From assembly GCF_000374005.1 (NCBI RefSeq), contig NZ_KB893168.1:184-64183 (forward strand): 64,000 nt of DNA. The letters run 5' to 3'. Shown here piece after piece: positions 43,468-52,917 of this stretch; position 1 is the first letter of the stretch, and the number at the start of each line of letters is the position of its first letter. This DNA is from Kiloniella laminariae DSM 19542 (GTDB lineage Bacteria; Pseudomonadota; Alphaproteobacteria; Kiloniellales; Kiloniellaceae). The notes under the pieces are model-generated. The model was not told where the DNA came from and made no database searches. It saw nothing but the letters and a program-made list of their open reading frames with translations. A program made the translations under genes and the position numbers.

Positions 43468-44211
43468 ATGACTGTCCTGAGCATCAACCTGAACAAAGTT
43501 GCCTTACTGCGAAACCAGCGGGATGTCGATTACCCAAATGTTACTGGGATGGCTCGTATTGCCCTTAATGCTGGTGCAGGCGGGATCACCGTTCACCCGC
43601 GCCCGGATGAACGCCACACCCGGCGGTCTGATGTCTATGAACTCGCAGAGATGCTCAAAAAAGACTATGGCTCTCCAGTTGAATTCAACATCGAAGGTTA
43701 TCCCACCGAAGACTTTATGAAGCTGGTTGCCGAGACCAAGCCGGATCAGGTAACGCTGGTGCCAGATCATCCCGATCAGAAAACATCAGATCATGGCTGG
43801 GATATCCCAGGTAACCACGCGTGGCTGAAAGAAATCATTTCCAGGCTGCACAGCCAGAAAGCCCGGGTTTCGGTCTTTGTTGATCATGAGCCTGAAATGG
43901 CCCTTGCCGCTGCAGAAATTGGTGCTGACCGGATTGAACTCTATACTGGCCCCTATTTTGAATGTTTCTTCCGGGATGATCGTGAACAGGTTTTGTCCCT
44001 CTATAAAAACACCGCTGAGGCAGCTCGGGATGCTGGTTTGGGGGTCAATGCCGGGCATGACCTCAATCTTGACAATCTAGCCCATTTCCTCAAGGCGATC
44101 CCCTGGACCGACGAAGTGTCGATTGGCCACGCTCTGACAGCTGATGCCCTGATTTATGGTATGGACGGTGCAATCAAGGCTTACCTGAAAGAGATCTCCC
44201 GGAAGTCATGA
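43468..44211 (+). CDS. pdxJ: pyridoxine 5'-phosphate synthase, Bacteroidetes-like form
   Basis: A 247-residue TIM-barrel enzyme making pyridoxine 5'-phosphate from deoxyxylulose phosphate and 3-hydroxy-1-aminoacetone phosphate. Catalytic His43 and Arg45 are in GITVHPRPDERH, Glu72 in PVEFNIEG, and the late histidine in VNAGHDLNLDN. The N-terminal NIDH signature of proteobacterial PdxJ reads NLNK here, and the phrases DERH, VTLVPD, ELYTGPY and IGHALTADAL recall the Bacteroidetes form from memory. GAGG lies 6 nt before the ATG. Divergent from a MocR regulator. Confidence 0.88.
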   Translation: MTVLSINLNKVALLRNQRDVDYPNVTGMARIALNAGAGGITVHPRPDERHTRRSDVYELAEMLKKDYGSPVEFNIEGYPTEDFMKLVAETKPDQVTLVPDHPDQKTSDHGWDIPGNHAWLKEIISRLHSQKARVSVFVDHEPEMALAAAEIGADRIELYTGPYFECFFRDDREQVLSLYKNTAEAARDAGLGVNAGHDLNLDNLAHFLKAIPWTDEVSIGHALTADALIYGMDGAIKAYLKEISRKS

Positions 44212-44289
44212 TCTGAGAAACTCTAGCCGAGCACTCATCGGTTGGTTAAGATCAAATTGGTTTAATATTGAATTGATCGTAAGCAAGAA

Positions 44290-44718
44290 ATGTCCATATT
44301 TCCAATTTCAGAAAAGATGAAGGCTGTTTACGACAGCTATTCACCTCCTGTAAAAGATTGCCTGCTCGTTTTACGCGACCTGATTTATCAAACCGCCGCA
44401 GAAACTGCTGGCGTAGGTCCGCTGGAAGAAACTCTGAAATGGGGCCAGCCAAGCTTTCTGACAAGCCAGAGTAAAAGTGGGACAACGATCCGCCTTGACC
44501 AGATCAAGGCATCCAGGGACAGCTACGGTCTTTACCTTCATTGCCAGAGTAACCTTGTTGATCGTTTTAGAATACTCTACCCCGAGGTCATGACCTATGA
44601 AGGAAACCGCTGTGTTGTTTTCCGAGCTGAAGATGACATTCCGGTTCAAGCCTTAAAACACTGCATTTCCATGGCATTGACTTATCATCTCGACAAGAAA
44701 ATGAACAAGCCTTCATAA
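44290..44718 (+). CDS. DUF1801 family protein
   Basis: A 142-residue small soluble protein. Features include LRDLIYQTAAETAGVGPLEE, the LKWGQPSFL motif and a GTTIRLDQIK strand, as in the YdhG/DUF1801 (iron chaperone-like fold) group. Function is not established. Monocistronic, ended by a strong terminator. Confidence 0.78.
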   Translation: MSIFPISEKMKAVYDSYSPPVKDCLLVLRDLIYQTAAETAGVGPLEETLKWGQPSFLTSQSKSGTTIRLDQIKASRDSYGLYLHCQSNLVDRFRILYPEVMTYEGNRCVVFRAEDDIPVQALKHCISMALTYHLDKKMNKPS

Positions 44719-44722
44719 AAGA

Positions 44723-44753
44723 AAAAACCGGAAAGATGAACTTTCCGGTTTTT
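44723..44753. terminator. bidirectional terminator
   Basis: Perfect 13-bp stem (44723-44735 with 44741-44753), loop ATGAA, A5 and T5 ends. It separates the DUF1801 gene from the convergent membrane-protein gene at 44775. Confidence 0.92.
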
Positions 44754-44774
44754 CAAAGTTTAATTTAACGTGTC

Positions 44775-45545
44775 TCAATCAAAAACAGCTGCAATCTGCG
44801 AAGTCGAGATGCCTTCCTTCGCCACTCTCAGGTTGTTATACACTACGGCATAAAGCACCTGGAAGAATGTGCCCGCAACAACATTAAATACTGCCCCGAT
44901 TAAAATCGCGACAATACTAAGCCCAGAGATAAACAGGCCGGCACTAACAAATCCAATCACCCAACCGATGGCACCAACGGCGATACCGAGAATAAGAATC
45001 AAACCAAAAATCATCCAGCGGCTACCAGAAGTCAGTTCGGCGCTACGTTTCAGACTCGCAATTGCGCCGGGATTTTCAATAACGGCCACGGGAAGAACGA
45101 CAATCAGGGCTACAGCCGCCATAATTCCCGGAACGATCAAGAGTACCATCCCGATGCCGATAACAATTGTTGCCAGAATACCGACCAGAATTACTGGAAC
45201 GATACGGGAAAGACCCTTTGACAGACATTCTCCCAAAACAACCGTTCCACCATTCAAGCTTTGGAAAACACCATAGGTGACGGAGGCTGCAACCAGATAC
45301 ATGGTCAGCATGGAGACAAACACAGGCAGGAAATAGCTTACACCAAAGCCATTTGTCATCAGTTCAGCCTGTAAAGCCGCCTGATCAAAGTGGCCAAAGT
45401 ACCAGGAAAGCAGAAGACTTGGCACAGAAAGCACAAGAACGATCAGGGTTAAAGGTACAAAGTTTTTCAAATAAACGGAAAAGGTCTTGCTGATGGTCTC
45501 GCCAATTTGGAACTCTTGACCGACAACATTTTCACTAACTGACAT
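44775..45545 (-). CDS. multi-pass membrane protein (YciC/glycerophosphodiester-phosphodiesterase-membrane-domain-like)
   Basis: A 256-residue protein with about six membrane helices and an amphipathic N-terminus (IGETISKTFSVYLKNF). The LIVPGIMAAVALIVVLPVAVIEN segment and the RSAELTSGSRWMIFG loop are typical of the YciC/DUF975-like membrane group. Function unknown. It lies 135 bp beyond the RDD-protein gene on the same strand and may be a distal part of the MoxR cassette or a separate unit. Confidence 0.72.
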   Translation of the reverse strand: MSVSENVVGQEFQIGETISKTFSVYLKNFVPLTLIVLVLSVPSLLLSWYFGHFDQAALQAELMTNGFGVSYFLPVFVSMLTMYLVAASVTYGVFQSLNGGTVVLGECLSKGLSRIVPVILVGILATIVIGIGMVLLIVPGIMAAVALIVVLPVAVIENPGAIASLKRSAELTSGSRWMIFGLILILGIAVGAIGWVIGFVSAGLFISGLSIVAILIGAVFNVVAGTFFQVLYAVVYNNLRVAKEGISTSQIAAVFD

Positions 45546-45680
45546 TTTAATAATCCCCCTCAGGATAATTGAGTTGCATTAACGCACTCAAATAAACGCA
45601 AAAATAATACGGAGTAATAAAAGATATTTCAAGAAAAAGGCTTGTCTCTTCCATGACATCTTTAAGACTCGACATTTATA

Positions 45681-46721
45681 TCAATCTTTTTGGTGTTTGT
45701 TTTCCTTGCGTTGACCAAAGAGCATCCTGTTTTCCAGACGCCGACGGAGAGCGGCGTAGTAGGCCTCAAGGAACGCACGGTCTTCCTCAACCCTGAAGCG
45801 GGAAGATTTACTGAGAAAACGATTGATCCCCTGTTCCAGGGCTGGTTCCGTCTGCCAATTGATCTTCTTGCGAATGCGTTCGGCAACTTCCTGGATGGTT
45901 TTTGCTGTTACTGCTGGTTTGCGCAGAATTTCTTCCAGTGTCTGCAGTTCATAGATGCCATAGGCATCGACCTGTTCATCAGTAAAGGAATAAGCTTCAC
46001 GAGATGACGCAGATCTGTTTGTTTTGCTGTCTGCAACAGCCGGTTTATTTTGAACGATATCTTCCATCAGAACGGTCTTTGGAATTCGAACCACCCAGGT
46101 TCCGGCAATCATGTCCCCGACCCGCATTCTATCCTTGTTAAAGAAAGGAATGCAGAAGAATACGCCGACCCAGGTCAGACTTAACAGGGCAATCAGGATT
46201 TCAGCCGTATTTCCGGTTGGAACAAAAAGAAGAGACAGGGGGAGAAACAATTCCAGTTCCCGCATCAGATTGCGGGCGAAGACAGCCCCAGAGGTTAACT
46301 GCCCCCCTCGCCGGTCAACAACTCTCAATCCAAGAAGCCTCTTGCCCGGTGTTCTACCCTGCCAGCGAATTTCAAAATAAATAAAATAGAAATTATACCA
46401 GAGGAACAAAAGTACCCGGATCAGGGCAAACAAAGTGGCTCCGAAATTCTCCCCGCCCGGTAAAAGCGAAAATGCGCCGGAGAAAAGAAGCGCCAGCAAC
46501 AAAAGGATCGGTGCGCCGTAAAGCAGCAGCAGATCAATAAGCAATGCCCCCAGACGATCCCCGCGTGATCCCAGTTCCATCCGGACAGGAACACCCTCAG
46601 GGGTAATGGTGTTACGCCAAACCTCATCGTATTTCTGTTTCGGCTTTTGCCCCTCGGGCTGCGCCCCTGAACCGGGGCTCTTGGTTTGATGTCCTGTGGC
46701 GGGATTTAGCGTTCGAGACAT
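45681..46721 (-). CDS. RDD-family membrane protein
   Basis: A 346-residue protein with an N-terminal RDD domain of three to four membrane helices (about 40-180; RMELGSRGDRLGALLIDLLL, WQGRTPGKRLLGLRVVDRRG). A long soluble C-terminal half (about 200-346) contains charged helices. It lies at the end of the MoxR/DUF58 cassette and overlaps the SpoIIM-like gene by 16 nt. GGGGAG lies 7 nt before the ATG at 46721, so the open frame to 46811 is not used. Confidence 0.82.
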   Translation of the reverse strand: MSRTLNPATGHQTKSPGSGAQPEGQKPKQKYDEVWRNTITPEGVPVRMELGSRGDRLGALLIDLLLLYGAPILLLLALLFSGAFSLLPGGENFGATLFALIRVLLFLWYNFYFIYFEIRWQGRTPGKRLLGLRVVDRRGGQLTSGAVFARNLMRELELFLPLSLLFVPTGNTAEILIALLSLTWVGVFFCIPFFNKDRMRVGDMIAGTWVVRIPKTVLMEDIVQNKPAVADSKTNRSASSREAYSFTDEQVDAYGIYELQTLEEILRKPAVTAKTIQEVAERIRKKINWQTEPALEQGINRFLSKSSRFRVEEDRAFLEAYYAALRRRLENRMLFGQRKENKHQKD

Positions 46722-47713
46722 ACTTTTCTCCCCAGATACCCGAAGTAACCCAGCCAAAACAGAAGCAGGCCGCCGCCAATAACAAGGCGCAGAGTAATAT
46801 CGGTAATCCACTGTCGACCAAAGGCCTCAAGAAGGGCGGCAATCAGCAGCATAAGGACACAGCCGATAACCAGTTTTCCAGCCTCCCGGCCTTCTCTGGC
46901 AAGGTTGGCAAGGCGGCTTTCGCGTCCGGGAGAGATAATTCCTTTGGCAAGACCAAGTCCGGCGGCACCACAGAGAATAATAGCCAGCAGTTCTGTTGTG
47001 CCGTGAATAGATAACCAGGCTGCAATATCCAGCCCAAGGCCCCTGCCAACGTAAAGAGCAACAAAAGCTCCCAAAACAGCGCCATTATAAAAAATCAGCA
47101 TGACAGTCGGCACCCCAAGGGCAAAGCCCAGTGCAAAAGACAACATACCGACAGAAGCATTGTTCGAGAAAAGATAAGAAGCAAACCAGTTTAGATCACC
47201 AGCATTGGCGTCTCCACCATCATAAAGAGCTTTACGCAAGTCTTCGGTAGAGGTTGCCGGTGTACGCCCGCTCGACATACCGTCAGAAACAAAGGTGTAG
47301 TACCATTCCTCGTTGCTGTTTGTCAGATAGAAAGCCAGAAAAGCAGCGAGGCAGAAGATCAAGGTTGAGGCAAGTGTGCGCCAGCGTACTTGCCAGACGG
47401 CTGCAGGGAAATCTTCGGCCAGAAATTTGATGATCTCTCCACCAAAACTTGCCCGGACGCCGTATATACAAAAATATGCCCGGGTAGAAAGCAGCTCAAG
47501 GTATTCCAGCAGGTTGCGATCCAGTGAAACGCCCCGTGCGACTGACAGAGAGGACAGAGTAAAGCGATAGAGATTGGGCAGACGCGTCAACTCTTCTGCA
47601 GAGAGAGACGTTAACCCCTGCTTTTCAACCCGTTCGACAAGTGCCTGGAGCTCTTTCCAGGAACTTTCCCGCTCGGCACGAAAACGAGAACTCTTCAAGG
47701 CAAACTCAGACAT
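46706..47713 (-). CDS. SpoIIM/DUF95-family membrane protein
   Basis: A 335-residue protein with a soluble helical N-terminus (about 1-95; coiled-coil-like SSWKELQALVERVEKQG) and about five membrane helices. The signature TNSNEEWYYTFVSDGM, LPTVMLIFYNGAVLGAF-like region and HGTTELLAIILCGAAG belong to the stage II sporulation protein M family. No sporulation is implied; in Gram-negatives these accompany MoxR and RDD proteins. It follows the DUF58 gene by 18 bp. Confidence 0.83.
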   Translation of the reverse strand: MSEFALKSSRFRAERESSWKELQALVERVEKQGLTSLSAEELTRLPNLYRFTLSSLSVARGVSLDRNLLEYLELLSTRAYFCIYGVRASFGGEIIKFLAEDFPAAVWQVRWRTLASTLIFCLAAFLAFYLTNSNEEWYYTFVSDGMSSGRTPATSTEDLRKALYDGGDANAGDLNWFASYLFSNNASVGMLSFALGFALGVPTVMLIFYNGAVLGAFVALYVGRGLGLDIAAWLSIHGTTELLAIILCGAAGLGLAKGIISPGRESRLANLAREGREAGKLVIGCVLMLLIAALLEAFGRQWITDITLRLVIGGGLLLFWLGYFGYLGRKVCLER

Positions 47714-47731
47714 TCCCTGATCTTTCCTTCA

Positions 47732-49048
47732 TCATATCAGTTCCTGTTGTTTGATCTCGAGATAACGTTCGACAAGTGCAGCACTTACGGATGCGGCTGG
47801 CGCTTCCAGGCAATGCACCCCCAGACGGCGCAGCCTTTCAAAAACGATCCGGCGTTCGCGCAGGAAATCATCGGCGATAACAGAGCGGGCAATATCAGTC
47901 ACGGAGCCGGGACGAAGCTGCGAGATATTCATCAATTCCCGGTCAGAAAGGGTGACAAACAAAACCAGATGGCGTTTGGCCAGCCGGGTTATGTTCTCGA
48001 CCATTAACTCAGCAGTCACCGTATCGACGAAATCAGTATAAATTACAATCAACGAACGTCGAGGCAATTTGCCAAGAAGGTTCGCCAGTCCCAGGGTGAA
48101 ATTGGTTTCATCATGCTGATAGTCAAGCCGGGCACAGTTGGCTTGCAGGTGATGAAAGGCCCGACTGCCGCCAAGCGGTTCGGCAAACATCTGAATGCGC
48201 GAATTAAAGCCATAAAGGCCGACACGATCCCCGCCCCGTAAAGCCATATAGCCCAGAAGCAACCCCGCGTTGATCATATGATCAAGCTGGGGCAAACCAT
48301 CGAGCGGGCGACACATCAGGTGGCCGGTATCAAAAGCCAGGATTACATTGTGGTTGCGTTCGACCTGGAATTCCTTGCAGACAAGCTTGCGGTGCCTGGC
48401 GGAGTGTTTCCAGTCTACCGATCGCAGGTCAAAACCGGGTACGTATTCCCTCAGGGCATCAAATTCGGTCCCGTCTCCCTGTTGTTTTTGCACCTTGATA
48501 CCATGAAAAGCATCCCGACTGCTCAGCTGTAAAGCTGCACTTTTAACCGCGGTAATATTCGGAATAATCGTTACGTTCTTTTCCAAATTCCAGGTTGTTT
48601 TGCGTTCTATCAATCCCCAGGGACTGTACCAGCGCAGCCAAAGACGCGAGAGTTGACAGCTGCCGCGTCTTTTTACCATCAGGGGAAAGGCCAGATCGAC
48701 AGGAAGACTGCGCTCCAGGCGAGGAACATAAGCTGGCTCCGGGCGCTTCAGATAGGTTTCATCCACCTCGAGAAGGGCTTCAAGACCAAAAGCCCGCTGG
48801 GTTGTATCAACCGTCAGCTTGAAATAGGCATAGTCATCCCCGCCAGCATGCAGCAAAGAAGGAATATCCTGCTGCAGGTTCAACCGGGAAGGTACAACCA
48901 TGTTCAGGCTGTCATAACCGACCAGAAGAAGGACAAAAAAGAGATAGAGCACGCCAAACAGCCAGAGATCTTCATTCCCGACAATCAGAACAAGACTGAG
49001 GGGAATACCAAGACCGACAAGAAAAGCGGCTCGCAGTGTCGGTCGCAT
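47732..49048 (-). CDS. DUF58 domain protein
   Basis: A 438-residue protein. Two N-terminal membrane helices (about 8-50), a beta-rich middle part, then the DUF58 signature LREYVPGFDLRSVDWKHSAR (about residue 205) and a von Willebrand A-like region (ILAFDTGHLM, LIVIYTDFVDTV). Its ATG overlaps the MoxR stop by one base (TAATG). DUF58 proteins work with MoxR AAA ATPases in assembly of periplasmic or membrane complexes; the client is unknown here. Confidence 0.87.
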   Translation of the reverse strand: MRPTLRAAFLVGLGIPLSLVLIVGNEDLWLFGVLYLFFVLLLVGYDSLNMVVPSRLNLQQDIPSLLHAGGDDYAYFKLTVDTTQRAFGLEALLEVDETYLKRPEPAYVPRLERSLPVDLAFPLMVKRRGSCQLSRLWLRWYSPWGLIERKTTWNLEKNVTIIPNITAVKSAALQLSSRDAFHGIKVQKQQGDGTEFDALREYVPGFDLRSVDWKHSARHRKLVCKEFQVERNHNVILAFDTGHLMCRPLDGLPQLDHMINAGLLLGYMALRGGDRVGLYGFNSRIQMFAEPLGGSRAFHHLQANCARLDYQHDETNFTLGLANLLGKLPRRSLIVIYTDFVDTVTAELMVENITRLAKRHLVLFVTLSDRELMNISQLRPGSVTDIARSVIADDFLRERRIVFERLRRLGVHCLEAPAASVSAALVERYLEIKQQELI

Positions 49049-50004
49049 TATCTTGGTGCTGCCGTCTGCTCAAGGATTTCTTCAATCACCCGGGTGGTCC
49101 GGATACCTTCAATTTCGGCACTTGGGGAGAGCACGACCCGATGATGCAAGCCTGGAACAGCAACAAATTTCACATCATCCGGAATGACGTAATCCCGGCC
49201 CTGCAGTGCGGCATAGGCACGAGAAGCAGCGGCAATCATGGTTGCTGCACGGGGGGATCCCCCGAACTGTAGCGACGGATGCTCACGGGTTCGACGAACA
49301 ACTTCGACAATATAATCAATAATTTCCGAACTTATCTTCACCGAAGACACAAGCTTGCGCATTTCCTCAAGCTTATCCAGATTGGTAACACTTCTGATGC
49401 CGAATTCATCCAGAACCGGCATGGAGGTCTGATGTCCATGACGGGCAACAATCGCCCTCTCTTCATCCCGGCTTGGATAAGTCAGGATGTACTTGAACAT
49501 GAAACGGTCAAGCTGGGCTTCCGGCAGCGGGTAGGTCCCCTGCTGCTCAATCGGATTTTGTGTCGCGATAACCAGGAATCCGGGACCGAGATCATGGCTG
49601 GTGCCATCAATCGTCACCGAGCGTTCGCTCATGGCCTCCAGCAAGGCAGACTGGGTTTTCGGCGGGGTCCGGTTGATTTCATCGGCCAGCAACAGATCCG
49701 TAAAAATCGGTCCCTTGGTGAGGGAGAACTCGTTGCTCTGAAAGTTGAACAGATTTGTCCCAAGTACATCACCCGGCATCAAATCAGGCGTAAACTGGAT
49801 CCGCCCAAAATTCAGGCTCAAGGCTTTTGAGAAAGAACGCACAAGCAGCGTTTTTCCCGTCCCCGGAACCCCTTCAAGCAGCAGATGCCCCTTGCACAGG
49901 AGGCTGACCATCATCAGATCAAGCGCTCCTTCCTGACCGACAATGGTGCGGCGCACTTCATTTTTAAGACTCTCACTGATGGTCCGGAGTTCATCCAGTT
50001 CCAT
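49048..50004 (-). CDS. moxR: MoxR-family AAA+ ATPase
   Basis: A 318-residue cytoplasmic chaperone-like ATPase. Walker [11 protein letters not shown], Walker [21 protein letters not shown], sensor [20 protein letters not shown], and the C-terminal lid [17 protein letters not shown]. The ATG at 50004 has GGAG 7 nt upstream. It sits between the DUF4350 gene (14-nt overlap) and DUF58, forming the core of a conserved cassette. Confidence 0.93.
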   Translation of the reverse strand: MELDELRTISESLKNEVRRTIVGQEGALDLMMVSLLCKGHLLLEGVPGTGKTLLVRSFSKALSLNFGRIQFTPDLMPGDVLGTNLFNFQSNEFSLTKGPIFTDLLLADEINRTPPKTQSALLEAMSERSVTIDGTSHDLGPGFLVIATQNPIEQQGTYPLPEAQLDRFMFKYILTYPSRDEERAIVARHGHQTSMPVLDEFGIRSVTNLDKLEEMRKLVSSVKISSEIIDYIVEVVRRTREHPSLQFGGSPRAATMIAAASRAYAALQGRDYVIPDDVKFVAVPGLHHRVVLSPSAEIEGIRTTRVIEEILEQTAAPR

Positions 50005-51250
50005 GCAACATCTCCTGTTTCCAACGATGAATATCCCGGGCTGCCTTGAGTGCCTGCATGACATCAAACACCGGAGCCTCGGTGATAGAATGGGCGTTTC
50101 GTATAATTTCGTGACTGATCAGATCTGATCCCCGCGCCTGTCCGACACGGTCAAGCCACTGCAAGAGCTCGTATTCTTCCAGATCTTTTGGCGCGTGTAG
50201 TCCCAGAGCAACGCTGTGCAGCGAGCGCTCGGCATAGTGCTTTAACATCAAGGCACCATGCCCGCCAAAAGCCAGCAGATCTGCTGTGTTATCGATCAGG
50301 AACCCCTTGCCCGTCTGATAACTTTTTTCTGTTGTCTGTGGCGGGCCAAAGCGCGAAGTACTGGCCCAGCCCAAGAGCCCGACGGCAACAGCCAGCAGCA
50401 AGGTGACAACAGCAAAGGGAAACTCGAACATCCGGCGCCAGAGACTGGGTTCGCTGGCATAACCATGGGATGTTTCATCAATCACAACACCACCAACGCC
50501 GTTTCGGGTAAGGACGTCAATAATGCCGATTGCCAGATAGGCATTGCCGCCATTATCCAGCCCGTGATTGGAGAGGATATCCGGGTCGCTGAGTATCCAG
50601 GTGCGTTCAATGCCATCCAGAAGATCATTGGTCTGCACAAGTTCGGCCAGAAGAATGCCTTTATCGCTATAGACCAGTGGCCGCAAGACATCACCATCTG
50701 CCCGGATCAACTGTGGGGCCTGTATCCAGGGTTGCTGGTCAAATGTCAGGATATCCTTATCCCAGCTGAAGTCCTCAAGCACATCTTTGGATGCCCCCCG
50801 TACAAGCTCAATATCAGTTGAAAAGCTACGGATAATATTTTCGACTTCAACGGGAGACTTCAAAATGGCAGAACGTACCCATTTTTCATTATCCGGGTCG
50901 GGATAGGCATGCCACTTTGGCAGGACAATAAGGGTTCCTGCGCCATAAAATTCTTCAAGGACGGCTTCTACACTCTTGGCATCTTCCGGCTCGATAAACA
51001 GGCTGACATCGACATAACCGGCTCTGTCCCAGGTTTTTCGACTGGTCCGAACCCTGTATTCCATCTTTTTCATCAAACTGCTAAAGGCATTATGCCCAAT
51101 AGCGGACTTTGAATAGGAGTTTGTGCCGATCGAACTCAAGTGGATAATCTTGTCCTGATAGAGCGAAGCAACAAAAGCACCCGCAAAAGAAAGAATACCG
51201 ATCAGAACCAGCCACAGAAGCGTACGGGAGGAAAAAATCCGGTCATCCAT
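49991..51250 (-). CDS. DUF4350 domain membrane protein
   Basis: A 419-residue protein with an N-terminal membrane helix (about 8-28), a periplasmic DUF4350 domain (about 40-260; [31 protein letters not shown]), a second membrane helix (about 290-310; [20 protein letters not shown]), and a cytoplasmic tail. GGGGG stands 8-9 nt before the ATG at 51250, and the gene overlaps the DUF4129 stop by 8 nt and moxR by 14 nt. Second gene of the MoxR cassette. Confidence 0.83.
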   Translation of the reverse strand: MDDRIFSSRTLLWLVLIGILSFAGAFVASLYQDKIIHLSSIGTNSYSKSAIGHNAFSSLMKKMEYRVRTSRKTWDRAGYVDVSLFIEPEDAKSVEAVLEEFYGAGTLIVLPKWHAYPDPDNEKWVRSAILKSPVEVENIIRSFSTDIELVRGASKDVLEDFSWDKDILTFDQQPWIQAPQLIRADGDVLRPLVYSDKGILLAELVQTNDLLDGIERTWILSDPDILSNHGLDNGGNAYLAIGIIDVLTRNGVGGVVIDETSHGYASEPSLWRRMFEFPFAVVTLLLAVAVGLLGWASTSRFGPPQTTEKSYQTGKGFLIDNTADLLAFGGHGALMLKHYAERSLHSVALGLHAPKDLEEYELLQWLDRVGQARGSDLISHEIIRNAHSITEAPVFDVMQALKAARDIHRWKQEMLHGTG

Positions 51251-52151
51251 GTGCTTTTCCCCCGTCAGTCCGGGGTTGGACAAAAACCATAAAAGCTTCA
51301 CGGCATGTGGTGAACTCTGGCATTCCTGCCGAGCGTCCACCGAACTGCGTCAGCTCTTCCGTACCGACGATAACAGCAAGCTGCCGGGATATCTCAGGAT
51401 GGAGCCAGCCGAGCGCCAGAATTTCGCGGTTGGTCAGGGCGGACGGCAGAACAGCCTGATAACTTTCCCGGATGTGTTTGAAACAACAAAACAGCAGCGC
51501 CCGGATAGCAGCTTCGAACTCTCCCTTTTGTGCCAGACTATCCACATAATCCAGTGTCTCGGCACTGAGTTCTTCGGATATACTGGCAAAGCGGGAATGT
51601 GATAACACCTGTTCTTCTGCAATTTTTTGTTTCTGCGGGCGGCGCTTGCGATCCTTCAGGTAATTCCCCAGAGCCTTGATCACAAGAATTCCAACGAGAA
51701 CAGCAAAGCCGATCAGGACGATCTGCCCGAGAAACTCCAGAGCCGACAGGTCTCTTGGTTCTGATTTTTTTGGGGGCTTGGCGGGTTCTATTTGCGGGGT
51801 GGCCGGACTTTGACTGCTTGAGCCGACACTCTCCCGAAGCGGGAGATCCTGTTGATAATTTTGATCGGCATAGATGTCTTTCAGGGCATCCTCGATGGCC
51901 GGTGCCGCAGCACTTGCCGAAGAGGAAAACGTAACCTGAAGTATTGACAGGGCAAAAAACACGCAAAAAAAGACCGTTCTGCCTAAAGCGCAAAACCAGC
52001 CCTTGATCTTGTTATTTTCTCCAGAAAATAGCACTGGAAAACAATCCCCCACAAAAATACCAGGTACTACATTATTAATGGTGGATTTCCAGCCATCATT
52101 GCCAGCAGGAATCGCAATCACCCTAACCCTGACGGGAACAGGGGCAACCAT
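51243..52151 (-). CDS. DUF4129 domain protein
   Basis: Open frame of 302 residues with an export-type helix (about 58-82), a proline-rich linker, a second membrane helix (about 140-162; LGQIVLIGFAVLVGILVIKA) and a cytoplasmic DUF4129 region (about 195-295; EFEAAIRALLFCCFKHI, LTNREILALG). First gene of the MoxR cassette. The first 45 residues look unlike a signal peptide and no ribosome site precedes 52151. A GTG about 42 codons in, with GGGGGA 10 nt upstream, is a likely alternative start. Confidence 0.78.
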   Translation of the reverse strand: MVAPVPVRVRVIAIPAGNDGWKSTINNVVPGIFVGDCFPVLFSGENNKIKGWFCALGRTVFFCVFFALSILQVTFSSSASAAAPAIEDALKDIYADQNYQQDLPLRESVGSSSQSPATPQIEPAKPPKKSEPRDLSALEFLGQIVLIGFAVLVGILVIKALGNYLKDRKRRPQKQKIAEEQVLSHSRFASISEELSAETLDYVDSLAQKGEFEAAIRALLFCCFKHIRESYQAVLPSALTNREILALGWLHPEISRQLAVIVGTEELTQFGGRSAGMPEFTTCREAFMVFVQPRTDGGKAHG

Positions 52152-52253
52152 GACACAGCCATAGGAAATCTGTCCACGATTTTATCATTCCGAAATAAAA
52201 CTAGGGTACAACATGAAATTCAGAATTTTGAACTTCTTTTCAAAGGCTTCTGA

Positions 52254-52805
52254 TTAATCAAAGACACCCGCCGTCAGCTGGTCAAAGGTTGAAAGTCCCT
52301 CGAGATTGCGTGCAAGGACAAGTCCACCCTCTAGCAGAGCAAGAGTTTTCAGGGCTCTGGTCTCTGGATCTGTAATTGTTCCCGATTTTGTTTCATTCCT
52401 CAAAAAAACTGCGGTCAACCAGGACAAATTTTTTGAAAAGAACTCCCTGGACACCAGAACAACATTCTCAGGCAGAGAGGATATTTCAGCTCCCAACATC
52501 CCACAGAGGCACATTTTATCTTCATCTGCTAAAGAGGATCTGAAGGCCTGTACATAGCGCTCCAGCTGTTGGTGAGGAGAATGCGCGTCAGCAGGACCGA
52601 GATGTGCCATAAATCTGTCCGTATAACGCTTTGCAACAGCGGCACCAAGGTCGCCTTTGGTCGGGAAATGATAGTGAATACTGGCGGTCTTGATGCCAAC
52701 GTCTGCGGCAATATCCCGGAAACTGAAGGCATTGTAGCCTCTTGTACGGATGTAACCTTCGGCCGCATCCATAATTTTTGTGGCGGTTTCTGAATTACTG
52801 CTCAT
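52254..52805 (-). CDS. TetR-family transcriptional regulator
   Basis: A 183-residue repressor. N-terminal helix-turn-helix (about 5-52; FSFRDIAADVGIKTASIHYHF) and a ligand-binding helical domain. GAGG lies 5 nt before the ATG. It is divergent from the cupin gene, which it probably controls from the palindrome in the intergenic region. Confidence 0.87.
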   Translation of the reverse strand: MSSNSETATKIMDAAEGYIRTRGYNAFSFRDIAADVGIKTASIHYHFPTKGDLGAAVAKRYTDRFMAHLGPADAHSPHQQLERYVQAFRSSLADEDKMCLCGMLGAEISSLPENVVLVSREFFSKNLSWLTAVFLRNETKSGTITDPETRALKTLALLEGGLVLARNLEGLSTFDQLTAGVFD

Positions 52806-52881
52806 ATCAACCTCTCTCTACTGATTGATAGATAACTTCTTGCGCAATGTCTTTAAAGCCCTAAATAATAATTACATAGCT

Positions 52882-52895
52882 ATCTATGCATAGAT
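52882..52895. promoter_or_regulatory. palindrome ATCTATGCATAGAT, candidate TetR operator
   Basis: A perfect 14-bp palindrome in the 112-bp divergent region between the TetR and cupin genes, 23 bp upstream of the cupin start. GATTGATA also occurs twice in direct orientation (52823-52830 and 52893-52900). Confidence 0.55.
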
Positions 52896-52917
52896 TGATA
52901 CAATTAAGGAGCCGTCC

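Noticed and set aside
46706-47713. Evidence of sporulation from the SpoIIM homologue
   Set aside because: The family is widespread outside spore formers and is here part of the MoxR cassette.
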